Shown: in pieces, positions 21,383 through 32,500 of the stretch | Position numbering within the stretch: position 1 is the stretch's first letter | Layout: the number at the start of each line of letters is the position of its first letter | Origin: Bursaphelenchus xylophilus | Lineage: Eukaryota > Nematoda > Chromadorea > Rhabditida > Aphelenchoididae | Assembly: GCA_904066235.2 (NCBI GenBank) | Contig: CAJFCV020000004.1 | Span: forward strand, 10,974,001 to 11,038,000 | Direction of reading: 5' to 3' | DNA: 64,000 bases | The notes under the pieces: model-generated | The model's database searches: none | The model's input: the letters and a program-made list of their open reading frames with translations, nothing else | Told to the model about the DNA's origin: nothing | Translations under genes and position numbers: made by a program

Positions 21383-24300
21383 ATGGCAGCCGCCCAATTC
21401 AACAATCGATTCCGTTATTTTATCCTATTTATTGGCTGTATGTGCTTGACCTCGATCTCTTCAAACATGCTGGCTTTCAACATGGCACAAGTCTGTATGG
21501 CGTCTACGAATAATGCCACTGTAAGTCTCCATTGTCATACGAATGCCATATATACTAATTTGGTCTGAAGAGGGCACCTAATTTTTTCGATGAAGGCATT
21601 TTCGCGACGCTTCAGGAAAAAATGACGTGGTAAGGGGGGACCAAGGTAAATTTTTTAGAAAAATTTATTTTGAGTTACCAAAAATGGGCTGGTAAAAGGG
21701 ACCAAAGCGGATTGTTTAAGAATAGCCATATATTTTTTTTTAACCTCAATCCCTCACCATATTATTTTTTTAGCAAGCAAAAAAAAGTCATTCCGCCTTG
21801 GTCCCCCGTTACCATGTCGCCTTTTTGACAAACCAAAAAAATTTCTAAAAAAATGCCTTGGTCCCTCCTCACCATATGATTGTCTTGGCAAACCAAAAAA
21901 AATCCAAAAAATCCTCATTGGTCTGTCAGAAAAATCCATCTTGGCTCCAATTACCATTTCGTTTTTCCAAAAAAATCCGCCTTAGTCTCCCCTAACCATA
22001 TCATTTTTTGACGAGCAAAAAAATTTTTTCAAGTAAAAAAATCCAAAAAATCCTCCTTGGTCCCCCCTTACCATATCAATTTTTCCTCAAGCTTTGCCCT
22101 CTTCCTCCAGTTGCCCTCTTTGGCTCCAACGAAGACCTTATGACTTGACAATTTCAGCGGCTCAACACTTTCCCCTCGATCGACTACACGCCTCGTCAAA
22201 TCTCGTACATCAATTGGGCTGTGGGATTTGGGACAATTTTCGCGACTTTTCCCTTCAGCTCACTGTACAATCGCTATGGCGCGAAATGGCCCTTCTTCAC
22301 GGCGGGGATTTTGTCCTCCATGGCCACGGCATTCATGCCTCAAGCCGCCGAATTCCATCTCTACGCAATGCTGGGACTGCGGTTTGTGCAGGTGGGAATG
22401 GGATTTTTTGGATATAGAAATTTGATTAGTCTGTCGGGGAAATCATGAGGACTATGTCGTTGCGCCAATTGATGCGTTGCAATTCATTTTCTCGGCACCG
22501 ATGCGAGTTTTATCGAAGCGACAGATTGCACATTATTTTCCCGACAGACTGATATCAAGCATCGGTCTTTTACTCCGACAAATCCGCTTTATTTTCCCTG
22601 TGGAATTTTACTGTCAAGAGCTTTGACAAGAATGAAATCAGTTGTTTTAGGGGATCTCCTATGCAGCCGACTTTGCTGCCGTTGGAGTGCTATGTTCCAA
22701 ATGGGCTTCGCTGAAACAGAACGGATTGTTCATCTCTGTTTTGACATTCTACTCGCCATTGTCATCGTTTTTCACCAATTCGTTTGGCGGAATGGTAAGA
22801 TCTTTAGTTTGTATATGTACTTTGCCATATGATCTTACCCTGCCCCTTTATTCACCTGATTTAAGATTTATTTAAAATTTTAAATAAGGTTTATCTAAAA
22901 ATCCCATTTCAGATCTGCGACTCCTCCTTCGGCTGGCCGATGGTGTTCTATGCGCATGCAATCGCCGGGATTATCATCTTCGCGCTGTGGGTCATCTTCT
23001 ACAAGGACCGACCGCAACGGAGCATGCGCGTGTCTGCTATTGAGTTGGAGAAGATTCAGCGAGACAAAACGGCCGCTCAGATCTCCGGACACGGCACGAT
23101 TCCGTACAGGGTAAGGCTGACATGGCTACAAGGCCGGGGTTTTGGTACTTCGAGGCCTCCGGGCCAGCCCCCGTCAAAGTAGATCTTTTCGGAAATTTTC
23201 GAAGCCCGGCATTGGGGATTTTTGAAGCCCGATCCGGCTCTGAGCATTTTCAGGCCCGGCCCCATACAGAATTTTTTTTTTGAATAATTTTGAATTTCGA
23301 TTTTCCCGCCATTTTGGCAATTCTTTGGCATTGTGTTTTTGGGGTGTGTTATCGTTGCCAGAAACATTTAGAACAGCAAAATTTTTTTCGATCCTTATAG
23401 GGCCGCAAACAAGTCTTGTTGCATAATGCCAAGAACCCAAAATTAGCATATCAATTTTTCGTTTCAAAACAAAAAATTTGTTTACTGAACGGGACCTGGC
23501 CTAAAATTTTCAATCTCGAGCCCGAAGCCCGGCCTCAAAAGATAGGCTTGTTGGCCTAAGCCCGGCCCCAGAAAGCTCGGCCCGGCCCGGCTATTTTCCA
23601 AATTTTCTGAAGCCTGATCCAGGCTGGGTTGGGCTGGGCCCTGCCATATCTGTGATAGGATAATCACCCTATTTTTATAATGTAATCTCAACAAATTTCT
23701 TTTTAGGCCCTTCTCACCGACCCCGTAATCATCGCTGTGTGGCTGAACGCTTTCACCGACATTTTCTCCGCCAATTTCTTGGCCATCTACTCGCCATATT
23801 ACATACGAAATGTTCTTCACTACAGTATTAAGAAGACGGGCCATTTTGCGGCACTCTCGCGAGTGGTTCAGATCCCATTCCGGCTGCTTTGCGGCTATCT
23901 GAGCGATAAGATCAAGTGAGTTTATAAGGGTCTATTTTAAAATACGTTGAAGAAAGTTTCGACTTTACAAAGTTAGAAGATAAAAGTATAAAAAAAGATT
24001 AAAATACGTCAGTCTTGACAATAAAAATCTTAAAATTCAAACTTATTTTTGTCTCTTTAGATTCATCAGCGAAGACAAGAAGCTGATAATTTTCAACACT
24101 GTGGCCGTGGCGTTGGCTGGCGTTTTCTACTTGTTGTTGGGCCTGGTGCCGACAGACGCTCCGTTCTGGGGAATCGCGTTGTTCTCGTTGATCAACCTGG
24201 TCATTGGCGCTTCGCCGGGCGGCTTTTACAAGTGTGGAGTTCTTCATGGAAGGTAGGAACTCAAAAATTTTTAATTTTTTTTATTTTTTTTTCTTGCACT

Positions 24301-25523
24301 TTTGTTCTCTGTCTTCGGAAGACAGAAGTCTGATTTCTGATGTAATGTGTAAACGTTGTTGCAGACAATACAGTCATTTCATCATCGCGAACTGTCAATT
24401 CATCAAGTGCATCACGCTGTTCTTGGGACCTGCAATGGTTGCGTTCTTTGTGCGAGATGAAAGCAGCGCCTCTCAATGGTTCGACATCTTCTTGATCACT
24501 GGCGTTTCGCTGATCTTGGTAAGAACGAATTACAGAAAGGCTATGTAAAAAACGGTCTAAAAAATCTCAAAAATCGAAGGTTCATTTTATCAGTCTGTCG
24601 GGAAAATAATGAGCACTCTGTCGCATTGAAAATCGGGCCGCCAAAAAAATAAAAAAAAATGCGTCGCGGCAAAATCATTTTTCTTTTTTTTCAGCGACGC
24701 GATTGGCGCAGCAAGTTAGTGCTCAATATTTTTCCGACAGACCGATAGAATTTGCATAAATTTTCATGAAATTCATGACATTTTTTCTCTTTCGCTGCAT
24801 TTTGAACCTTTTCCCACGCTCGTCGCTAACGCACAGTGCGCCTTTTCTTTTCGCACAGTGCATAAATTCAAAAAATAGTCGTTTGCACTGTGCAAATTTC
24901 TGGTCTCGTCGCAGCGACATTGTCGAAATTTGCCTGTGTCGCAGCGATATTTCAAATGCACAGTGCGAAAAACAAGAAAAAATGAGAAATTCACAGTGCA
25001 AAATGGGGTGTTTTTTGTGCACGGTGCGGGACGCGAAAAATGTCCATGCACTTTATGAAAATAAATATTATAAAAAAATAGTACTACTAGTCCTTCTGGA
25101 AAGTCGCTAGACTGAAATCGGCGACACGTACTGTGCGAAACAAAAGTTTTCTTTGCACTTTGCAATTTCTTGCTTTTTGCACTGTGCAATCAGCTTTTTT
25201 CGGGTGTCGCTTGCACCCTGACTTTTTTCTTACAGTGCAAACGCCAAAAATCACCCCAGCGACTTTGTAAACAGACTAGTATGAAAAATTGACTTTTTCA
25301 GTCCCATCTAATCTTCTGCAAATTCGCCACCGTCGAGCCCGCCTACTACACCTTCGAAGACAACACGTTGCCGAAGAAGGAACAGATCATGACAAAAGAC
25401 CTTGAGAAAGTGATGGCTCTCGACGTGAAGCACGATGACAGCGATCGAAACAGCGACTCCGGAATCAGCTCCAGCGATGTTGAGGAGGCAAAGGCGGAAA
25501 AGAAGGGAAAACCCGAAGTTTAA
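21383..25523 (+). CDS. SLC17-type major facilitator transporter, 496 aa
   Basis: Integral membrane carrier of the SLC17 (sialin/VGLUT-like) group, which moves organic or inorganic anions using Na+ or H+ gradients. Exons: 21383-21520, 22158-22391, 22651-22794, 22913-23110, 23707-23915, 24061-24252, 24365-24518, 25302-25523 (1,491 nt). Visible landmarks: the first hydrophobic segment (residues 13-35); ISYINWAVGFGTIFATFPFS; NRYGAKWPFFTAGIL in the MFS loop 2-3 position; GWPMVFYAHAIAGIIIFALW after the central N-half; LSDKIK in the MFS 8-9 loop. Twelve helices are plausible. The C-tail is charged and Ser-rich (DRNSDSGISSSD). The family motif RxxxGxGxGxxxP after helix 4 is altered (RFVQGISYAADFA), so the substrate cannot be assigned; it looks like a divergent nematode-type member. 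AATAAA at 25571 is a good poly(A) signal. Confidence 0.88.
21600..22090 (+). repeat. Degenerate tandem repeat in SLC17 intron 1
   Basis: Units of roughly 55-65 bp made of TTGGTCCCCCCTTACCATAT, followed by a CATTTTTTGACAAACC-like stretch and A-rich spacers, repeated seven to eight times with length variation. Confidence 0.7.
22426..22555. mobile_element. SQ-family MITE (SLC17 intron 2)
   Basis: ATTAGTCTGTCGGGGAAATC to TTTTCCCGACAGACTGATAT, 130 bp, with the GTCGTTGCGCC interior. Confidence 0.8.
23130..23645. repeat. GC-rich repeat in SLC17 intron 4
   Basis: Two GC-rich blocks (23130-23265, 23485-23645) with GGCCCGGCCC motifs flank an AT-rich core, the same architecture as the hAT-type element at 13862. 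No perfect TIR or target duplication could be fixed, so it is probably an older relative. Confidence 0.5.
24589..24748. mobile_element. SQ-family MITE (SLC17 intron 7)
   Basis: TATCAGTCTGTCGGGAAAAT to ATTTTTCCGACAGACCGATA, 160 bp, of the GCACTCTGTCGCAT interior type. Confidence 0.85.
24825..25245. repeat. Cluster of GCACAGTGC palindromes in SLC17 intron 7
   Basis: At least ten instances of CACAGTGC, GCACTGTGC or close variants lie in both orientations over about 420 bp, separated by unrelated sequence. A shorter cluster occurs at 27775-27870. The spacing is irregular. Confidence 0.6.
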
Positions 25524-25907
25524 TAATGCAATTTTAAACCTTCCTAGTTATTTGTACATATCATGTTGTAAATAAATTATGGCCGAGTTTACGAGGGGTT
25601 TAGTGAAGGGAATGTGATCAAGGTACACTTCAGGAATGATTACTGCAAGGTAAAAGAAAAAAACGCATATAAAAAGTTGAATATGACGGACTTTATTGAA
25701 AAAGCAGACATGCAAACTGGACTTTAGTTCACAAGGAACGTCCCCCAAGTGCGACGCTCAGATTTTGTTAAAATGTGGGCCAAACTTAGGCTAATTTTTT
25801 TTGTAGACTTATCCTAGGCACCTAGCTCGCGGTTGGCAGGAATGACCGAGGTTTTTATATCAAACGGTGACAAAAATCTTGGAATGAAAAGTTGCAACCG
25901 CAATGTT

Positions 25908-26065
25908 TATCGGTCTGTCGGGAAAATAACGGCGGATTGCCGCAGCAAAATGTCTCGCCTCGCCGCAATCGCGCACCAAATCCCCAGCCGCGGCTTCTGT
26001 CGCAGAGCGATGATGGGCGATTCCAAGGCGCGACGACCGCCGTTATTTTCCCGACAGACCGATAA
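25908..26065. mobile_element. SQ-family MITE, ATAACGGCGGAT subfamily, copy a
   Basis: TATCGGTCTGTCGGGAAAAT to ATTTTCCCGACAGACCGATA. The arm bases AACGGCGG are mirrored exactly by CCGCCGTT on the right, and even the tip substitution (TCGG for TCAG) is mirrored (CCGA). Confidence 0.9.
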
Positions 26066-26121
26066 ACGTTGCCTTCTGCGGTTGGAACTTTTCATTACAA
26101 CAGTTTTCCACCGCTCGATCT

Positions 26122-26280
26122 ATCAGTCTGTCGGAAAAATAACGGCGGATCGTCGCGCCTCGGAATCGCCCATCATCGCTTTGCGACTGCAAGCCGCGGC
26201 TGGGGATTTGGTGCGCGACAGCGGCGAGGCGAGACATTTTTCTGCAACGGTCCGCCGTTATTTTTCCGACAGACTGATAA
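26122..26280. mobile_element. SQ-family MITE, ATAACGGCGGAT subfamily, copy b
   Basis: TATCAGTCTGTCGGAAAAAT to ATTTTTCCGACAGACTGATA. The change GGAAAAAT is again mirrored on the other arm (ATTTTTCC). Confidence 0.9.
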
Positions 26281-26640
26281 AAACCTTGATCATTTCTGTC
26301 AAGCGCGAGCTAGTGCCTCGGATAAGTCTAGAAAAAATTAGCCTAAATTTTGGCCCCCGTGATACATAAAAAAAATTTTTGCGCAAAACTGACAGAGATC
26401 TGACCAAAAAGTGTTTTTCTTGCTAAACGTACTCTGCGTTTCTTTCAGTCACAAAGATTAGTGAAGTTCCCGGCTTTTTGGAAACATGACATTGAGAACT
26501 TTAAAAAACGGGCTGCGACTATTTTTCACTGGGCCCCGAGGTTCCAAAGCCCTGCACAATTGTCACGTCTTCGCAAAATCCGAGCTAAAACTTTCAAGTA
26601 ATGATCGAACGGCTGCTCAAGAATAAAAACAACAACATTC

Positions 26641-26800
26641 TATCAGTCTGTCGAGAAAATAATGACCACTCTTTCGCATCCAAAATCGGATCGCCGCTGA
26701 GAAAATGAATTGTGTTGCGGCAAAATCAATTTGTTTTTCTCTTCAGCGATAAGATGGGCGCAGCGACATTGTGCTCATTATTTTCCCGACAGACTGATAA
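26641..26800. mobile_element. SQ-family MITE
   Basis: TATCAGTCTGTCGAGAAAAT to ATTTTCCCGACAGACTGATA, 160 bp, of the CTCTTTCGCAT interior type. Confidence 0.85.
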
Positions 26801-27404
26801 GCAAATCTGAAAAAAATGCAAAAATCACTCAGTAAAATTGTAAGAATACCTAGCCAATGCCCCTCTAAAAAAACTCATCGCAAACCGAGCCATCACATAC
26901 CACAACCAATGCCCCGAGACATGCCCCGCGGCGGGGGCCTCAACTCGCACCCAGCGGCCGCGAAACCCATGTCAACTTTACAATCATGTTTGACGGCGAC
27001 TTGACGGAAAAGGTGAGCCTTTTTTTCGTGGGAACTTCCATCCAATAATTTCGATTTTCGTGTATCTTTGCGCTCCCTTTTTTCCTCTCAAACTCAATTT
27101 CCGCTGATGTTCGATGATTGCCTTGTTGTTCACGCGCTCTGATCTCTCAGCGTTGGAGTTGTGGAGGTGCGAATTGAGGAGTGAAAGTGGTCGTCGGTAG
27201 CTGGGAGAATTTTTTTGTTTGATAATTTTTTATCCAATTTTTACACTGACAAGCTTCCGATTTTAACCACAACCCATGAATTTGTTGATTTATGGTTTTG
27301 CGAACTGATGAGAGTAAATTTGAAGGCGCGCTTCTAACAATTAAGATTATTTTTGCCCGGTTATGGAAGTTTTGCCGAAAAAGGACAGTGTTTTTTCTGT
27401 TTTT

Positions 27405-27562
27405 ATCAGTCTGTCGGGAAAATAACGAGGACAATGTCGCTGCGCCGATCGCGCCGCTCAAGTGAAAAGAACCTTTATCTTGCCCCGACACAATTCATTT
27501 TCTCGATGGTGATGCGATTTTCGATGCGACAGAATGCTCATTATTTTCCCGACAGACTGATA
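27405..27562. mobile_element. SQ-family MITE
   Basis: TATCAGTCTGTCGGGAAAAT to ATTTTCCCGACAGACTGATA, 158 bp. A solitary SQ right end lies at 27687-27708. Apart from these and the GCACTGTGC cluster at 27775, I see nothing in 26801-28095. Confidence 0.85.
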
Positions 27563-28097
27563 AAATGAACTTTCGAATTTTGAGATTTTGTAGACCGTTT
27601 TTTACATAACCTTTCTGTAATTCGTTCTTACCAAAGTCAGCGAAGCGCCGGTGATCAAGAAGATCGATTTTTGATGAGACAGAAGCTCATTATTTTCCCG
27701 ACAGACTTTTTTTCCGTTCGCAATGCCGCTCGGTTGATTTTGGCGACATTCACAGCGCCAATAAGAAAAAGTGAATCTTGCACTGTGCAATTCCTTGTTT
27801 TTTGCACCGTTAGGCTTTTTTGAGACTGAAATTCAGACTGAATTTTTTCACAGTGAAAACGCCTTCAGCGAGTTTACCAACAGACTGCTTAACACATTAT
27901 TTTTGATCTTCAATTTGCAGGTAGTATGCCAAAGAATGAGTTGGAAGCAACCGAACAAAATGGCAAACTCTTGGCCGATCCGGTGGGCTTTTATGACCAG
28001 CCTAGTGCAAGGTACGTTTTTTTATAGTTTACATACATGACCTATTCTCAGTTTATAAAACTAGGCAAAAATTTAGAAATTTCTTTTGATATATTAG

Positions 28098-28170
28098 GTT
28101 GTCCAACAATTAATGTCGTTTTCGAGAGGGACAGTTTCCAAAGTCTATAAAAATACTATAAGCGAGGCTT
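28098..28170. repeat. Solitary mariner-type terminal sequence
   Basis: TTAGGTTGTCCAACAATTAA and the following 60 bp (GTCGTTTTCGAGAGGGACA...) resemble the right tip and subterminal sequence of the mariner copy at 8268-9517. The rest of the element is absent. Decayed family C sequence follows to about 28460. Confidence 0.6.
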
Positions 28171-28599
28171 TTGGCTCGGGCTTTGACGAAACGATCAAGA
28201 TATTTCAGTTGAAAATTTTAAAAAATGTGACGCTTTTTTTGCAAATCTTGGCATGAAAAGTTCCGTTCCTATTTCTACCGTTGGGGGTGTTGCATCCAGA
28301 AAATTTGTTTTCTGCACGAAACTGGCATTGATATGGCAAAAAAAATTTTTCTCTGTGGCGCTGTCCGGAATTGGCAGTCTCGCGGCCAAAAGGATTGTCG
28401 AATATCTGGGCTGCCCATGGAAAACGCAAGCTAAGACTTTCAGGAATTGACTGTGGGCTATGGCTAAAATGTTCCACAGCCCGGGCCGGCCCGAGGTTCG
28501 CAGCTATTCTTAATCTGCTCAAAAATTCTGAACAGTGTGGGCAGGCGCTAAACAAGTCCGATATCATCTTTCCAGCTCTCTTTATAGCCATTTCTTACG

Positions 28600-29405
28600 A
28601 GGGAATGGTCTGAACTTCCCCCAGCGTTTGGGAACATGACTAGTACAGGTGGATGGAGCATGTCAACTTTGGTAAAAAGAGCCATTTTCCAGCTGCGGAA
28701 TAAGCCCAGCCGACGAGAAAAATCGACCGAAAGTTCCACAAAAATTTCTCTTTCTCTTCCCTCGGAAAAGAAGAGCGGTGTCCAGTGGTTCGGTTAGCCG
28801 AGTGGATAAAGCGTCCGCTCGATATTCTTTTGGGGGTTGGTTCGATTCCGGGGTCTCGCGAAGGACCGTGATAAGGCTTTGATGAGTAAGATCAAACTCT
28901 AGCAACCCAGAAAAAATTATTTTGCCTTTTTCAAAGTCAAGTCTATCACCAAACAAGTATAACTTCGACGTTCCATCGCTTTGAAGGTTCGGAAGCACTC
29001 CAAAAAATTCATTTTTTGACGATTATATGTTTGGTATAATTCCCCTATAAAACGTATAAAAATGGCAAAATATTTTTTTGGGTTGTTAGAGTTTGATCTT
29101 GCTCATCAAAGCCTTATCATGGTCCCTCGCGAGACCCCGGAATCGAACCAACCCCCAAAAGAATACCGAGCGGATGCTTTATCCACTCGGCTAACCGAAC
29201 CACTGGACACCGCTCTTCTTTTCCGAGGGAAGAGAAAGAGGAAATTTTTGTGGAACTTTTCGGCTTTCGGTCGATTTTTCTCGTCGGCCGGGCTTATTCC
29301 GCAGCTGGAAAATGGCTCTTTTTACCAAAGTTGACATGCTCTATCCACCTGTACTAGTCATTTTCCCAAACGCTGGGGGAAGTTCAGACCATTCCCTCGT
29401 TAGTA
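28600..29405. repeat. Facing pair of tRNA-headed repeats (SINE-like), arms about 320 bp
   Basis: The left arm 28600-28920 and right arm 29085-29405 are near-perfect inverted copies separated by about 165 bp. Each contains a polymerase III A box (TAGCCGAGTGG) and a B box (GGTTCGATTCC), spaced about as in a tRNA gene (28793-28853; mirrored at about 29145-29200). The anticodon arm and acceptor stem do not pair, and the T stem is weak, so it is not a functional tRNA gene. A tRNA-derived SINE is the simplest reading. Confidence 0.6.
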
Positions 29406-29549
29406 TAAGATATCTCGTATTAGCTATTCGTAAAAAGGTTAGCAGCAAAACATTGCAAACACAAATCTTTTTTGGGAGATATGGCCGTATTTATACGCCA
29501 AGTAGAAGTCCAAACAATTATTTCTGCAAACTGTTTGTGACTACCGATA

Positions 29550-32500
29550 ATGTTTAGTGCGGTGACATTGGGAAGAAGGCGGAAAGCCCGGCTACGCGAG
29601 ACCACAACGCAATTCATTCAAAGACATTGGACGAATTTCCTGCATTTCTTGGTGGAGGACTGGTTCATCTCGGCAATGTTGGGATTCATCACCGCGACTT
29701 TGTCAATTCTAGTGGACGTCATCTACGAGTACTTGAAACATTGTAAGTAAAAATATATTGAGAGAATATGTATCAGAAGATGTGGTCGAGCACTCCCTTT
29801 TTTCATTTTTATAAATTTTTCCACCGTATAAGACGTCACATCCTATTTCTTAAAATATTTTTCAAAATGAGGGAGAGTGTTCGAAAAGGGACTGTACAAT
29901 CAAGGGAAGTGTTCAAAGGACAGAACTTTTCTCCCGTGGGGCTTTTAAAAAAGAGGAGTCGCCAAGACGGACTGTTTACCACGGGAGAGGGTTCAAAAAG
30001 CGGCATTGTTCACGCCGGAGGGAGAGTTCAGAAAGGGGACTGATCACCCTGAGGGAGAGCTTGGAAAAGGGACTTTTCCCAGAGCTAATGCTCGAAAAGG
30101 GGGACTGTTTATGCAGAAGTGAGAGTTCAGGAAAAGGGGACTGTTCACTCTCGGTGAGAGTTCAAAAATAGGGACGGTTCACCTAACTAGGGAAGTGTAC
30201 AAACGAACCCTCACCAAATGGCAAGTGTTATACACCATTGGAAAGCCCTTGAAAAATGATGAAACGTACCATTTTCATTTTTTGCAGAATGCCTCAGGGC
30301 AAAAAATTATAAACGGTTGATTTGTCCCTTAAGTAGTTACAATATCGGCTGTGGGGCAAAATAAATCTTATTTTAAAACGCTAAATGGTAAATATTGCTA
30401 CTAGGTTGGCCTAAAAATCATTATGAAGTTTGGCGATTGCCAGTAAAACCATTTTACATATGATATTTACGGTTTTATTGCGAGGTTTTTATTGCGAAAT
30501 GACCTAAAAATAATGAAATTTACAGTATGTTGTCGCGGAAAGGCATTCTGCAAAAAATGAAAATGGTATCTTGCACCATTTTTCAAGGGCTTTCCAATGG
30601 TGTATATCACTTGCCATTTGGTGAGGGTTCGTTTGTACACTTCCCTAGTAAGGGGAGAGTTCAGAAAGAGGGAGTGTCCTGTCTCTAGGACAGCATAAAA
30701 AAAGGTACTGTTCCCCAGAGGCAGCGTCCGAAAAGGGCGCCTTTTTATGCAGGAGAGAAAGTTCAGAAAAGGGGACTGTTCACCTAGAGCTGGGTGTTCA
30801 AAAGGGACACTGTTCACCTAAGGAAGGAGCGTTCAAAAGCGGTATTCAGACTCAAATTAATATCCGTTCCAGACAAAGTGGTCCTCTACGACAGCGCGAT
30901 CAAAGTGGACTACGTCCTCGGCTTCACGTCATGGGTCATGTACATGGTCCTCTTCGTGGGCGCCGGCGCAATTTGTTGCAAATATATCTCAAAACAGGCG
31001 ATGGGAAGCGGAATCCCCGAGCTGAAGGTGATCATGAATGGATTCGTCCTGCCAAACTACTTGACCCTGCCGACGTTGGTGGCCAAAATGTTGAGCTTGA
31101 TCGCGATCTTGGGCTGCGGTATGCCCATGGGAAAAGAGGGACCGTTCGTGCACATGGGTGCAATCATTGCGAATTTGTTGAGCAAAATCACCAGTTCATT
31201 CCGACATAATGCGTTCTATGCAAACGAAGGGAGGCATATGGAGCTTCTGTCCAGAGGCTGCGCTGTGGTAGGTATTAATAGTACGCGATGCCGCCAAAAA
31301 AGTTCTACGGACTTTATGGCGCGACTAGTAGCAGTCAATAAAAAAATGAGGTTATAAACCGCCACTTACTGTTTAATTTAAGGGAATTGCTTGCACATTC
31401 TCCTCTCCAGCTGGCGCCGTTTTGTATGGTATCGAATCGACTCACAAGTATTTCTCGGTGAAGTCGTATTGGCCATCATTCTTCGCCACAACCTGTGCTT
31501 CGCTTCTTTTCCGATTTGCAACACATTTGATTATCCCTCGAAACATTGCGGCGGCCATTACGGCGTATTATCAGACCAACTTTCCAACCGAATTATTCGT
31601 CGCCGAAGAAGTGCCGGTATTTGTATTTGTTGGGTATGTTGTAGATATCATCAAAACTGTCGTATTTTAGAGTACTCAGTGGCTTGATGGGAGCTCTATT
31701 CCTCGTGGTCTACAAGCGGTTCCACACGATTGTAAAGACGAACAAAAACTTTTTGATGGTCTTTGGGAAGTCGTAAGTAAATTGTAAACCATTAACCTAA
31801 CAATAAGCAAAAAAATGTCCATGCACTTGATAAAAAAAATACTGATGTTTTAGCGGTGTTGGCTACACGATTTTGGCGGCCTTCTTCATTGCCGTGATGA
31901 CTTTTCCGGACGGGCTTGGCCGTTTCTTCCATGGCCGTTACACCTTCCAAGAGACATTGCGTGACCTGCTCAGCAACTGCAGCATGGTCATACGGAACGG
32001 GTCCACGAGTTGTGGAGATGATATGATCAAGAGATGGACGGTTGACTCGGCTGTTGGGACGTCGGACATCTTCCTTGGGTTGTTGAGATACTTTTTAATC
32101 ATGGTAGGATAGTAGCTGCATAGCTAATAGTTTGTCGGGGAAATAATGAGCACTCTGTCGCATTGGAAATCGCATTGACGCTGAGAAAAATAAATTGTGT
32201 CGAGGCAAGGTAAAATTGCTTTTCACTTCAGCGACACAGTTGGCACAGCGACATTGTGCTCATTATTTTCCTGACAGACTTATAGTACTATGTTCAATTT
32301 CAGTTCGTCTTTGTCCCACTGTGCCTCACGTTGAGTGTGCCGTCCGGAATCTTCATCCCAGCGTTCGTCAACGGCGCAGTTGGCGGGCGAATGCTTGGCG
32401 AGTTGATGGCGCTGATCTTCCCGAACGGAATCCGAGGTCCGGACGGTCCACAAATCTATCCAGGTCTATATGCGGTAGTCGGTAAGGCAAACAACTCTCT

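Larger units (their letters stand above)
25735..26360. repeat. Inverted repeat made of family C sequence with two SQ MITEs
   Basis: The left arm (about 25770-25905) contains TTAGGCTAATTTTTTTTGTA, CTAGCTCGCG and AATGAAAAGTTGCAACCGCA. The right arm has the complements in mirrored order (26066-26120, continuing 26281-26360). One SQ MITE (25908-26065) sits exactly at the centre, and another (26122-26280) interrupts the right arm. A family C tip, AAGTGCGACGCTCAGATTTT, lies at 25748. Confidence 0.7.

Noticed and set aside
26816..27004. 62-codon frame with Pro/His-rich product
   Set aside because: Short, no context, and partly in repeat-like sequence.
13322..27562. CRISPR array from regularly recurring hairpin repeats
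   Set aside because: The SQ copies are whole MITEs hundreds to thousands of bases apart in a eukaryotic genome with introns.
28793..28870. Functional tRNA gene
   Set aside because: A and B boxes are good, but the acceptor stem does not pair, the T stem has two wobbles and a mismatch, and the anticodon arm does not form. The mirrored copy differs in the anticodon region.
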